Source of the DNA: Emticicia aquatilis
Lineage (GTDB): Bacteria > Bacteroidota > Bacteroidia > Cytophagales > Spirosomataceae
Assembly (NCBI RefSeq): GCF_014644295.1
Contig: NZ_BMKK01000007.1
Location: forward strand, 62,001-126,000
Length of the DNA: 64,000 nt
Direction: 5' to 3'
The translations under genes and the position numbers were made by a program. Below are positions 50,249 to 58,776 of this stretch, in pieces (positions within the stretch are counted from its first letter, which is position 1; every line of letters starts with the position of its first letter). Below the pieces are notes generated by a model. That model was not told where the DNA came from. It saw only the letters and a program-made list of their open reading frames with translations, and made no database searches.

Positions 50249-51019
50249 CTACTTTTTTTCGCAGAAATAAACAATTTCTTCGCTTGGCAAAGAGTAACGC
50301 TTCACCAGTTCTTTCGACATTTTCATTACGAAATCGTCTTCTGTTACTGTAAAACCTGCTTTTTCAAGCTCACGACCATAATCACGACCAAAAAGACGTA
50401 GGTGGTCATTTTGCCAGAAAACTCGTTCACGTTCACGTGGGTCGGTGATGGTTGGGTCTTCAAAAGTATGTGCTTTTGTCCAATCTTGTGGCGATTGAAT
50501 AATCGCCCAGCCGTTTGGTTTCAGTACTCTATAAAGTTCCGACATTGCTTTGTGATAATCATCTACATGTTCCATGACGTGATTACAGATTGCCACATCA
50601 AAAGTATTAGCTTCAAACGGAATTTGGTGAATATCCATCTTCACTTTTGCCAACGGCGACTCAATATCGGCCGTGATGTATTCCAAATTTTTCATTTCCT
50701 CGAAACGGTCAATGAAACAATATTCGGGTGCTACGTGTAATACCTTTAAGTTTTGAGCAGTAAAGAAATTTGTTCGTTGTTTCAAATACAAAGCCATCAA
50801 ACGGTGGCGTTCGAGAGCTAAACAATTAGGGCAAAGTGCATTTGGACGAGAAACCAAACGACCATAAGGCATAAACTTCGTAAGCTTTGCATCACAAACT
50901 GGGCATTCGACATTATTTCCTTTCAAGAAAAATGTATAGATTTTGAGCGGAATATGACTGAATAATTGAAGGTATTTTCGAGGTATAAATCGGAGTAAAA
51001 AACTAATAATTTTTCCCAT
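50249..51019 (-). CDS. SAM-dependent methyltransferase with N-terminal zinc ribbon
   Basis: A 256-residue class I methyltransferase. A CxxC...CxxC pair (C39, C42, C63, C66) suggests a zinc ribbon. The SAM core shows VLHVAPEYC, ADIESPLAKVKMDIHQ, HVMEHVDDYHKAMSELYRVLKPNG. A mostly hydrophobic N-terminal helix (~1-35) may anchor it at the membrane. Target unknown; location beside glycan genes suggests a sugar or lipid. Confidence 0.88.
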   Translation of the reverse strand: MGKIISFLLRFIPRKYLQLFSHIPLKIYTFFLKGNNVECPVCDAKLTKFMPYGRLVSRPNALCPNCLALERHRLMALYLKQRTNFFTAQNLKVLHVAPEYCFIDRFEEMKNLEYITADIESPLAKVKMDIHQIPFEANTFDVAICNHVMEHVDDYHKAMSELYRVLKPNGWAIIQSPQDWTKAHTFEDPTITDPRERERVFWQNDHLRLFGRDYGRELEKAGFTVTEDDFVMKMSKELVKRYSLPSEEIVYFCEKK

Positions 51020-51027
51020 GAGTAATA

Positions 51028-51062
51028 GAGTTCTGAGTTCTTATTTCTGAGTTCTGCGTTTT
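51028..51062. repeat. Heptamer array (GAGTTCT)
   Basis: Five 7-base units, three of them exact GAGTTCT. No inverted partner was found on the other side of the spacer. A related short run (GATAATT)2 occurs at 51150-51163. Confidence 0.75.
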
Positions 51063-51189
51063 TATTAACCAACAAGTGTTTTGGTGAAACAAGTCAAGTG
51101 GTTTATTATCAGCTCATTATCAAGAAAATCAAGTAAGTAACTAATAACGGATAATTGATAATTGTTCTGTTTTTTTCTCAAAATTAGTT

Positions 51190-51197
51190 ATTTTTGT
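51190..51197 (+). promoter_or_regulatory. -7 element upstream of the 117-aa membrane ORF
   Basis: TATTTTTG lies 39 bases before the ATG at 51237. No well-spaced -33 element was seen. Confidence 0.5.
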
Positions 51198-51236
51198 TGT
51201 TAGATTTTACACCAATACCAATAAAGATTCAAGAAG

Positions 51237-51590
51237 ATGGAAGTAAAAAAGCAAAAACCACCTGGAAAAAAAATGTTGAAACGAATGAGTCTTTACACCA
51301 AATGGCTTTTGTGTGCTATTGGTGGTTTAATCTTAATTGGCTTTGGCCTGAGTATTTTTAGCGAAGCCTCCAATTTAAAGCATACGAATGCTCCGTTTTT
51401 GCGTTGGTTTTTGCTCGGGAGTTACAGCCTAATCATGATTAACGCAGGGTTGTGTGTGTTTGGGCAAGCTATTATTTTTAAGGTAAGAATGGAAAACAAA
51501 AAGCTTATCAAAAAGGCCTTAAAACAAAGAGAAAAAAACGCAAGAAAGAAGCTAACTATCACAAAATTAGATACTTCGAGAAGTGAATAA
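51237..51590 (+). CDS. Hypothetical two-helix membrane protein
   Basis: A 117-residue protein with a basic N-terminus (KKQKPPGKKMLKR), two hydrophobic helices (~21-40 and ~55-80) and a strongly basic C-terminal tail (KLIKKALKQREKNARKKL). Both termini are probably cytoplasmic. I do not recognise the family. A -7 element upstream supports it as an independent gene. Confidence 0.65.
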   Translation: MEVKKQKPPGKKMLKRMSLYTKWLLCAIGGLILIGFGLSIFSEASNLKHTNAPFLRWFLLGSYSLIMINAGLCVFGQAIIFKVRMENKKLIKKALKQREKNARKKLTITKLDTSRSE

Positions 51591-51724
51591 GTTAATCTTT
51601 TCCGATATACAGCTAATAGCTTCCAAACAAAACCATTGACTTTTGAATAATGGAAAGTTTTTATAGAATTATTTTGAGTATAAATACTTATAATGTGTAA
51701 ATTTAAATAATTGATTATCAGTAT

Positions 51725-51757
51725 TTTGTGAAAATATAATTAATATATGTAATTTTG
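51725..51757 (+). promoter_or_regulatory. Promoter of the Usp-like gene
   Basis: TTTG (51725-51728) and TAATTTTG (51750-51757) are 21 bases apart. The leader is ~50 bases. Confidence 0.55.
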
Positions 51758-51809
51758 TAAAACCAATATGATGAAAGTCGTTTTTACTCAATTTTGCTAA
51801 AACCTATAG

Positions 51810-52670
51810 ATGAAACAAACTGATAATGGTACACAAATGCCATTAGCAACTCAAAGAATACGAAAAATTTTAATAGCTGTTGACTTAGAAAAAAACTCAG
51901 AAAATCTAATAATGTATTCGGTGGTAGTTACAAAGCGTATTCTTTGCGAATACACCTTATTGTACTGCTATAAAGAAAAAGTATTAGACCCTACGGATGC
52001 CGAAAAGGTGAACTTACTTCTAAAAAAAGTAAAAGATGTTCATGGAGTAGAAGTTAAAAGTATTCTGGAACACAGAATTTCTGCCGAACAAATTTCTAAT
52101 AAAATTGCGGAGTTGCATAGCATAGAAAGTTTTGATACAATCGTTGTCGGAACTTCAAATACCCCAAAATCGTGGAAAATGGGTAGTGTTTCTACGCAAA
52201 TTTTACGTAAAGTACCTGCTGGTATTTTGGTAGTCCCACCAGAAATTCAGTTAGCGTTTCCGCACAATATTAGTATTTTGGCTGATACTGAGCAGAAAAC
52301 TGATATAGAGAAATTAACTGCTTTCAACCGATACATATCTCAGTTTAATGTCTTACTGAACTTTGTATTTTTTGTTGATTCAAAAGAATGTTTGGAAGAG
52401 AAACAAAAGACAATGAAACAGTATCAAACTTTTTTTGATGCCAATTTTACTTTTAATTTTATCCTACAAGCTACCCGAAATTTAGCAAATTTCTTGTTGA
52501 AAATTGAAGAAACGCTGTGCGAGTCAGCCGTAATTGCTTGGAACGAAGACTTTATGGATGTAGAAGCAAATAGTAATTCGTTTCCGTGTAGTCCCAAAAT
52601 AGCTATTTTTTACTCGAAAAATAGTGAGCCTACCGAAAATGCTTTTCAGCTCGAAACACCACTTAGATAA
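51810..52670 (+). CDS. Universal-stress-protein-like protein
   Basis: A 286-residue cytoplasmic protein whose first half has the UspA fold: IRKILIAVDLEKNSENLIMYSVVV at the start and VVGTSNTPKSWKMGSVSTQILRKVPAGILVVP at the end of domain 1, with a nucleotide-binding-like glycine/serine loop. The second half is a diverged second Usp domain with few conserved residues. Such proteins respond to stress or energy state. The specific role is unknown. Confidence 0.8.
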   Translation: MKQTDNGTQMPLATQRIRKILIAVDLEKNSENLIMYSVVVTKRILCEYTLLYCYKEKVLDPTDAEKVNLLLKKVKDVHGVEVKSILEHRISAEQISNKIAELHSIESFDTIVVGTSNTPKSWKMGSVSTQILRKVPAGILVVPPEIQLAFPHNISILADTEQKTDIEKLTAFNRYISQFNVLLNFVFFVDSKECLEEKQKTMKQYQTFFDANFTFNFILQATRNLANFLLKIEETLCESAVIAWNEDFMDVEANSNSFPCSPKIAIFYSKNSEPTENAFQLETPLR

Positions 52671-52710
52671 ACAAAAAAAGAGATACTCGCCGAGTATCTC
52701 TTTTTTTGTT
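52670..52710. terminator. Bidirectional terminator
   Basis: 20-bp perfect arms (52670-52689 and 52691-52710) with a single centre base and A/T tracts lie between the Usp-like gene and the convergent microprotein gene. Confidence 0.92.
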
Positions 52711-52730
52711 CGATAATCGAACTACAAAAA

Positions 52731-52874
52731 TTATTTTGTAAATTCTGCTTTCAATGCCTCGATATCAACACGTTTAACATCTAATTTCAAAGATAAACGT
52801 TTGATTGTTGCTACTCTATTTTTAGCTACTGCTTGGTTTCTTTTCGCTTTACGCTTTAACTGTGTTACTGCCAT
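52731..52874 (-). CDS. 47-residue basic microprotein
   Basis: An open frame below usual ORF cut-offs: ATG at 52874, TAA at 52731. The 47 residues are rich in Lys/Arg and helical (MAVTQLKRKAKRNQAVAKN... then a hydrophobic-basic second half ending IEALKAEFTK). It reads like a ribosome- or nucleic-acid-associated small protein. Support comes from the tight fit to the terminator at its 3' side and from -7 elements on its strand at 52978-52998. I do not recognise the family with certainty. Confidence 0.6.
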   Translation of the reverse strand: MAVTQLKRKAKRNQAVAKNRVATIKRLSLKLDVKRVDIEALKAEFTK

Positions 52875-52977
52875 TGTATTATGTATTTTAGACCCTAAAA
52901 CCCATTTACTAATGGAGAATCAGAGCATAGTAAAAAATTTTTGGAATATCTAAAGTCCCTTTTTGAGGGGCTTGGGG

Positions 52978-53008
52978 CAAAATTAGGGTACAAAGTTACG
53001 AAAATCAA
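52978..53008 (-). promoter_or_regulatory. Promoter of the 47-aa microprotein
   Basis: On the minus strand TTG (53006-53008) and TAATTTTG (52978-52985) are 20 bases apart. A second -7-like TAACTTTG lies at 52991-52998. The leader to the ATG is ~100 bases. Heptamer-like units AATTAAC/ATTTAAT overlap at 53007-53027. Confidence 0.45.
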
Positions 53009-53043
53009 TTAACATTTAATAATTAACAATGACTTTTTTAAGC

Positions 53044-53161
53044 TAATTTTGTGCTTCGTAAAAATAATTATCTAAAAACTCCGTCTGCACCGCAAGTTAC
53101 GCACCTCGGGTCTGACGGTATTTCTGAGATACACGCTCTTAGAAAATACTAAAAAAATAAA
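53044..53161 (+). promoter_or_regulatory. -7 element and structured leader of hisS
   Basis: TAATTTTG at 53044-53051 gives a leader of ~105 bases. Within it, CCGTC (53081-53085) pairs with GACGG (53114-53118) around a GC-rich segment, unusual in this AT-rich DNA. No histidine-rich leader peptide and no T-box features were seen. Confidence 0.4.
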
Positions 53162-54538
53162 ATGAGTAAACCAAGTTTAGCAAGAGGAACAAGAGATTTT
53201 GGACCATCGGTAATGGTCAAGCGAAATTATATTTTTGATACAATTAAGCGTACTTTTCAGAAATTCGGTTTTCAACCAATCGAAACTCCAACTATCGAAA
53301 ACCTTTCGGTTTTGATGGGAAAATACGGCGATGAGGGTGACCAACTTTTATTCAAAATCTTAAATTCGGGTGATTTTTTGCATCACAAGGGCGTGCGTAT
53401 AATAAACGATGAGGATTTAGATAAAGGAGAAAAACATATTCTGAAAAAAATCTCAGAAAAAGGTCTGCGTTATGACCTGACGGTTCCGTTTGCTCGTTTT
53501 GTGGTCATGAACCGCAACGACTTGGTGATGCCATTCAAACGTTATCAGATTCAACCTGTTTGGCGTGCCGACCGCCCTCAAAAAGGCCGTTATCGTGAGT
53601 TTTATCAATGCGATGCTGATGTTGTGGGTACTGATTCATTGATTTGCGAAGCCGAAATCGTGTTGATGTTGCAGGAGATTTTGCAAAATTTGGGCATCAA
53701 AGACTTTACTATTAAAATCAATAACCGAAAAATCTTATCGGGTATTGCCGAAGTAATCGGTGTAAAAGGCAGTGAAGTACCGCTAACGGTTGCGATTGAC
53801 AAATTGGATAAAATTGGGAAAGAAAAAGTAGAAGACGAACTCCGTGAACGTGGTTTTTCAGAAGAGTCTATTGAGAAATTACAGCCGATATTTGAAATAC
53901 AAGGAGCTGATAGCCAAGTATTTGATAAACTAAAGGCTTGGTTGAAAGATTCTGAAACTGGTTTGAAAGGTATCGAAGAATTGGAAAAAGTTTGGTCATT
54001 GGTGCAAAGTTTTGGTTTAGAAAATGCCAATACACAACTTGATATTACGCTCGCTCGTGGACTCAGCTATTATACAGGAGCAATTTTTGAAGTAAAAGCC
54101 AATGGTGTACAGATTGGAAGTATTTCGGGCGGAGGTCGTTATGATAATCTAACAGGAACTTTCGGAATGCCGGGGCTTTCGGGAGTTGGTATTTCGTTGG
54201 GAGTTGACCGTATTTTTGATGTGATGGAAGAATTAGGTTTATTCGTTGAAAATCAATCAGTTACGACAAAAGTTTTACTGACAAATTTTGATGCAGAAGC
54301 CGAAAAGTATTCTTTGCCAATCCTAAAAAAGTTGCGTGATGCTGGCATTAATGCTGAAATTTATCCAGAATCGGCAAAAATCAAAAAGCAGTTTGATTAC
54401 GCTAATCGCAAGAATATTCCGTTTGTAATCGTTGTAGGTTCGGAAGAAATGCAATCGGGCGAACTGACATTCAAAAATATGACTTTGGGCGAGCAGGAAA
54501 AACTGTCTATCGAACAAATAATTAGTCGATTGGTATAG
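53162..54538 (+). CDS. hisS: Histidyl-tRNA synthetase
   Basis: A 458-residue class II aminoacyl-tRNA synthetase that charges tRNA-His. It has the motif 1 region PIETPTIENLSVLM, the motif 2 loop RYQIQPVWRADRPQKGRYREFYQCD, the HisA/HisB signatures LARGLSYYTGAIFEV and SGGGRYDNLTGTFG, motif 3 GVGISLGVDRI, and a C-terminal anticodon-binding domain. It is the first gene of a run of co-oriented genes. Confidence 0.97.
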   Translation: MSKPSLARGTRDFGPSVMVKRNYIFDTIKRTFQKFGFQPIETPTIENLSVLMGKYGDEGDQLLFKILNSGDFLHHKGVRIINDEDLDKGEKHILKKISEKGLRYDLTVPFARFVVMNRNDLVMPFKRYQIQPVWRADRPQKGRYREFYQCDADVVGTDSLICEAEIVLMLQEILQNLGIKDFTIKINNRKILSGIAEVIGVKGSEVPLTVAIDKLDKIGKEKVEDELRERGFSEESIEKLQPIFEIQGADSQVFDKLKAWLKDSETGLKGIEELEKVWSLVQSFGLENANTQLDITLARGLSYYTGAIFEVKANGVQIGSISGGGRYDNLTGTFGMPGLSGVGISLGVDRIFDVMEELGLFVENQSVTTKVLLTNFDAEAEKYSLPILKKLRDAGINAEIYPESAKIKKQFDYANRKNIPFVIVVGSEEMQSGELTFKNMTLGEQEKLSIEQIISRLV

Positions 54539-54576
54539 TTTCTGAAAATATCTATATTTGATAAAAATATTGAATT

Positions 54577-54930
54577 ATGGTAGCATTAACCGAAAAAGAC
54601 CTTCCTAAGAGTGACTCGATGGACTGGCAAGAAATTGAAAGCCAATTAGCTGAAATCGGTGTGCCATTTCTTCCTCTATCTTGGGAGGATGAATTTTTAA
54701 TGGCAGAAAACCTCCAAAATTATTTTGCGGAAGTGATTGCTCGAATGAGCCATGTTTGTCGAGAAGTAGCAGGACTTTCGCAGAAAGAAATAGAAGATTT
54801 GAAGGCAAAGAAAATCAACTGGATAACTTTGAGAAATGAATATCGTCGACTTAGTTTATCAGAACGACAAAATATTTTACTCAAGTTAATGCAAGAAAAT
54901 AAACATCTCTCTGAAAAATATGCTTATTGA
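54577..54930 (+). CDS. Putative antitoxin upstream of zeta-like kinase
   Basis: A 117-residue, predicted all-helical, charged protein overlapping the start of the zeta-like gene by 11 bases. It has no recognised domain. The position, size and overlap are those of an antitoxin that masks a zeta toxin (as epsilon or PezA do), but it is longer than epsilon (~90) and has no helix-turn-helix like PezA. It follows hisS by 38 bases. Confidence 0.6.
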   Translation: MVALTEKDLPKSDSMDWQEIESQLAEIGVPFLPLSWEDEFLMAENLQNYFAEVIARMSHVCREVAGLSQKEIEDLKAKKINWITLRNEYRRLSLSERQNILLKLMQENKHLSEKYAY

Positions 54931-55822
54931 GATTACTGATGAGAAATCTGAAGAAATATTTAACGATATTCTTTTTGATTTTACTTTTGCTAAAACTACA
55001 CAAACAAAACCTTTGGGAATTATACTTGGAGGACAACCAGGGGCAGGGAAATCTTATTTGGTTAAGGAAGTTGAAGACGAGTTTCAAAAAGACTTTATCT
55101 TTATCAGTACTGATGACCTCCGACTTTATCATCCTGCTTATGCTGCTCTCCAACAAAATCCCGAAACATTTCAAAATGCTGCTAATCTCGTAAATCCGTA
55201 CGCTTCAGCTTGGACAGAACGCTTAATAAAACACTGTATCGAAAACAAATTCAATCTCATAATTGATAGTACACTGGGTGGAAACATCAATGCGGTTTAT
55301 CAAACCGTTGATATGCTGCGAGAAAATGATTTTTCTTTCCATCTAAGGCTCATGGCTGTGCCTGCACTCATCAGTAAATTGAGTATTTTCTTGCGTTACG
55401 AATCTCAATTAAAAGAAAAAGGCTTTGCCCGATGGACACGCATGGAAGACCACGATGATAGATTTGAGAAAATTCCGAGTGTTATCGAGCAAATATTTGC
55501 TACAAAGCCACCCGACACGGCACGTTTCTATCAAAGAGTTTTATCAGAAAATTCAACAATCTCCTTAAAGTCTTCTCAAGTTTTTTTCTTAGATAACAAT
55601 GCCTTTCCTACCTTTGCATTTCTAAAAGAATTCAACTCATTCCGAAATCAATTAGATGAAAATCATGTAGTGTTTATTAGTTATACCATAAGCACCGTAC
55701 ATAATTTCATACAACTACGAAAGGGAAGTCTGGCGGAACTTAAAGCAACCATCATTCAAGAATCCGATAAGCTTTCGGGTAAACTGAAAAAGAAAATTTT
55801 GAAAACTATTACAAATTTTTAA
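54920..55822 (+). CDS. Zeta-toxin-like kinase
   Basis: A 300-residue P-loop kinase. Walker A GGQPGAGKS at 37-45 is followed by the catalytic-type STDDLRLYHPAY (D65/D66, HP 71-72) and the conserved second-half arginines R171/R174 (FARWTRMEDHD). These are zeta/PezT hallmarks; the toxins phosphorylate UDP-GlcNAc and block peptidoglycan synthesis. Alternatives are a non-toxic nucleoside or sugar kinase. It lies between hisS and mltG and is preceded by a partly overlapping small ORF. Confidence 0.8.
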   Translation: MLIEITDEKSEEIFNDILFDFTFAKTTQTKPLGIILGGQPGAGKSYLVKEVEDEFQKDFIFISTDDLRLYHPAYAALQQNPETFQNAANLVNPYASAWTERLIKHCIENKFNLIIDSTLGGNINAVYQTVDMLRENDFSFHLRLMAVPALISKLSIFLRYESQLKEKGFARWTRMEDHDDRFEKIPSVIEQIFATKPPDTARFYQRVLSENSTISLKSSQVFFLDNNAFPTFAFLKEFNSFRNQLDENHVVFISYTISTVHNFIQLRKGSLAELKATIIQESDKLSGKLKKKILKTITNF

Positions 55823-55829
55823 TTACAAA

Positions 55830-56867
55830 ATGTTAAAAAACAGAAAATTCATTGCCTACGCATTAGTAGTTGTCACTACCGTTGCGGCTACATTATCCTT
55901 TTATTTTTGGCAAGTCGCCAATAGTGCCAACCTGAATGTCGAGGGCAAAAAAGACTTCGTTTTGTATATCCCAACTGGTGGAACTTACAAAAACGTTGTT
56001 GATTCATTGCATAAACATAAAGTAATTCATGACGAAATTTCTTTCCAATTTCTCTCAAAATTCATGGATTACCCCGAAAAAGTAAAGGCTGGACGCTACA
56101 TCATCAAACCAAACTCAGGCAACCGTGAAGTAATCGGAAAACTACGCCGAGGCGAGCAAGATGAAGTTCGTTTGACATTCAACAATGTACGCTTAAAATC
56201 AGATTTGATTAAGAAAATGGGCGGACGTTTTGAATTTAAAACCGAAGAATTGGTCGATTTATTACGTAACCCAGAGGCTTGTCAGAAATACGGTTTCGAT
56301 ACCACTACTATTATGTGCATGTTTTTGCCGAATACTTATTTTATCAGATGGACAACCACACCTGAGAAGTTTATGGCAAGAATGCACGACGAATACAATA
56401 AATATTGGACAAGCGAACGCCTTTCTCAAGCAAAATCTATTAATATGACACCGATTCAGGTGGCGGTTTTGGCGTCAATCGTGCAATCGGAAACGAATAA
56501 AGTTGACGAAATGCCAAGAGTAGCGGGAGCATATATCAACCGTTTGGCGGCAAATATGCCATTGCAAGCTGACCCGACTGTTAAATTTGCTGTTGGTGAT
56601 TTTTCATTACGTCGTATTCTTTACAAGCATTTAGCCGTAAATTCCCCTTACAATACTTATAAAAATACAGGTCTGCCTCCTGGCCCAATTGCATTGCCAG
56701 AGCCAGTGGCTTTAAATGCTGTTTTGAACTACGAACGCCATAAATACGTGTATTTCTGTGCAAAAGAAGATTTTTCGGGCTATCATAATTTTGCCGAAAC
56801 TTTCGAAGAACACACAAATAACGCCCGTATTTTCCAAGAAGCACTCGATAAAGCGAATATTAAATAA
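55830..56867 (+). CDS. mltG: Endolytic murein transglycosylase MltG
   Basis: A 345-residue inner-membrane enzyme that cuts nascent glycan strands. A single N-terminal helix (~8-27) is followed by a LysM-like/N-domain and the YceG fold with catalytic E221 in VLASIVQSETNK, the NRL and LQADPTVKFA segments and the terminal GLPPGPIALP. It follows the zeta-like gene by 7 bases and is thus likely co-transcribed with it. Confidence 0.95.
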   Translation: MLKNRKFIAYALVVVTTVAATLSFYFWQVANSANLNVEGKKDFVLYIPTGGTYKNVVDSLHKHKVIHDEISFQFLSKFMDYPEKVKAGRYIIKPNSGNREVIGKLRRGEQDEVRLTFNNVRLKSDLIKKMGGRFEFKTEELVDLLRNPEACQKYGFDTTTIMCMFLPNTYFIRWTTTPEKFMARMHDEYNKYWTSERLSQAKSINMTPIQVAVLASIVQSETNKVDEMPRVAGAYINRLAANMPLQADPTVKFAVGDFSLRRILYKHLAVNSPYNTYKNTGLPPGPIALPEPVALNAVLNYERHKYVYFCAKEDFSGYHNFAETFEEHTNNARIFQEALDKANIK

Positions 56868-56920
56868 TCTTTCTTAGACAGTTTTCAGTAAGCAATCTTC
56901 AAAAGAATAATTTCTTACCA

Positions 56921-56956
56921 AAAAAGCGAAGTAAACATCAGATTACTTCGCTTTTT
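56921..56956 (+). terminator. Intrinsic terminator after mltG
   Basis: 14-bp arms (56921-56934 and 56943-56956) with an 8-base loop and a T-run lie 54 bases past mltG. Confidence 0.85.
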
Positions 56957-56992
56957 TGTATGTTTGTACCAAACAAACTATAAAACTACCCT

Positions 56993-58633
56993 ATGAAAAT
57001 TATTTTCAAAAATCTACTTCTAAGTTCTCTATCATTTGCAACGTTTCAGCTTTTCGCACAGAAAAAAACGGCCGACCTCATTGTGCATAATGCGGTGGTT
57101 TACACCGTCGATAATCAATTTGCAAAAGCCGAGGCATTTGCCATCAAAGGTGGGAAATTTCTCGAAACTGGCACTTCAAAAAGTATTTTGGCTAAATACA
57201 CTGCCAAACAAAAAATTGATGCCAAAGGCAAACCCGTTTTCCCAGGTTTGTATGACCCCCACAGTCATTTTTTAGGGCTTGGACAAATGCTTAGTCAGTG
57301 CGATTTGGTTGATACAAAGTCTTACACCGAAATCATCGAACGCTTACAGAAATTTGAAGCCCAGCACAAAGGCGATAGATGGTTGATTGGCCGTGGCTGG
57401 GACCAAAACGATTGGGATGTAAAAGTTTTTCCGACCAAAGAATTACTTGATAAAGCTTTCCCGAATAAACCTGTTTTCTTGACTCGTATTGATGGTCATG
57501 CGGCAGTGGTCAATTCAAAAGCGATTGAATTGGCAAAAATTTCGCCTGCAAGTAAGGTAAATGGGGGTGATGTGGAAGTAATTGATGGCCAATTGACTGG
57601 AATATTAGTCGACAATGCCATGGGTTTGGTGCGTAGAGTTATCCCGCAAGCTACCGAAGAAGATAAACGAAAAATGCTTTTGGCCGCTCAGAAAGAGTGT
57701 TTTAAACTCGGCCTTACAACAGTTTCAGATGCGGGCTTAAATCAAGACGACATTGATTTGATTGATAAAATGAACAAAGAAGGTTCGTTGAAAATCCGTA
57801 ATTATGTAATGGTTTCGCTCGGAATCAGAAACCTTGATTATTTTATCAAGAAAGGCGTTTACAAAACCGACCGCCTCAATGTGCGTTCATTTAAATTATA
57901 CGCCGATGGTGCTTTGGGCTCACGAGGTGCTTGTTTGCTCAAACCATACAGCGACGAACCTTCAAAAACTGGCTTTTTGTTGTTGAGTGCAGCTGAGTTA
58001 GAGCGTAGCCTTACACAAATCTACAATTCAGGTTTTCAGGCAAATACCCACTGTATTGGCGACTCAGCCAATCGTTTGATTTTGGATATTTATGGTAAAT
58101 TATTAAAAACCAAAAACGACCGCCGTTGGAGAATCGAACACGCACAAGTGGTTGATAAACAGGATGTTCCGAAATTTGGTAAATACTCAATTATTCCTTC
58201 GATTCAGGCTACGCACGCTACATCGGATATGTATTGGGCTGACGAACGTTTGGGCGATGTACGTGTAAAAACTGCTTATGCTTTTCAAGATTTATTGAAG
58301 CAAAATGGCTTTTTGGCCAATGGTAGCGATTTTCCTGTTGAATTTGTAAATCCTTTATATGGTTTTCACTCGGCAGTAGCCCGTCAAGATGCTAAGAATT
58401 TCCCCGAAGGAGGTTTTCAGATGGAAAATGCACTTACTCGTGAGCAAGCCCTAAAAGCCATGACGATTTGGAGTGCCTACGCCAACTTTGAAGAAAAAGA
58501 ACGTGGCAGTATTGAAGCAGGAAAAATGGCAGATTTTGTAATTTTAGAAGACGACTTGATGCTCGCTCCGAAAGAAAAATTGAGAAATGTAAAGGTTCTG
58601 AATACATTTGTCGGAGGAGAGAAGGTTCATTAA
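56993..58633 (+). CDS. YtcJ-like amidohydrolase, exported
   Basis: A 546-residue metal-dependent hydrolase with a signal peptide (1-22, ending LFAQ). The amidohydrolase-3/YtcJ pattern is complete: DPHSHFLG (HxH metal site), GHAAVVNS, the YADGALGSRGA loop, TNHCIGD-like HCIGDSANR, EHAQ and NGSDFPVEFVNPL. Such enzymes hydrolyse N-acyl amino acids, formamides or related compounds; the substrate is unknown. Confidence 0.88.
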   Translation: MKIIFKNLLLSSLSFATFQLFAQKKTADLIVHNAVVYTVDNQFAKAEAFAIKGGKFLETGTSKSILAKYTAKQKIDAKGKPVFPGLYDPHSHFLGLGQMLSQCDLVDTKSYTEIIERLQKFEAQHKGDRWLIGRGWDQNDWDVKVFPTKELLDKAFPNKPVFLTRIDGHAAVVNSKAIELAKISPASKVNGGDVEVIDGQLTGILVDNAMGLVRRVIPQATEEDKRKMLLAAQKECFKLGLTTVSDAGLNQDDIDLIDKMNKEGSLKIRNYVMVSLGIRNLDYFIKKGVYKTDRLNVRSFKLYADGALGSRGACLLKPYSDEPSKTGFLLLSAAELERSLTQIYNSGFQANTHCIGDSANRLILDIYGKLLKTKNDRRWRIEHAQVVDKQDVPKFGKYSIIPSIQATHATSDMYWADERLGDVRVKTAYAFQDLLKQNGFLANGSDFPVEFVNPLYGFHSAVARQDAKNFPEGGFQMENALTREQALKAMTIWSAYANFEEKERGSIEAGKMADFVILEDDLMLAPKEKLRNVKVLNTFVGGEKVH

Positions 58634-58642
58634 GCCTTTTTG

Positions 58643-58712
58643 AAATACCCGTGGCACGAATTTTTAGTCAATATTATCAACGTATTGAAATACATTTGGG
58701 TTACGGGTATTT
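58643..58712 (+). terminator. Possible long-loop terminator after amidohydrolase
   Basis: 10-bp arms (58643-58652 and 58703-58712) with a ~50-base loop are followed by T4. The long loop makes it uncertain. Confidence 0.4.
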
Positions 58713-58776
58713 TTTAGCATATAGTATTTTACTACGCCATTCAACCGAATAATTGTAAAATTCTAAAAGCTACACA

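Noticed and set aside
53044-53161. T-box or histidine leader-peptide attenuator for hisS
   Set aside because: No His-rich ORF and no T-box core were seen; T-boxes are not expected in this phylum.
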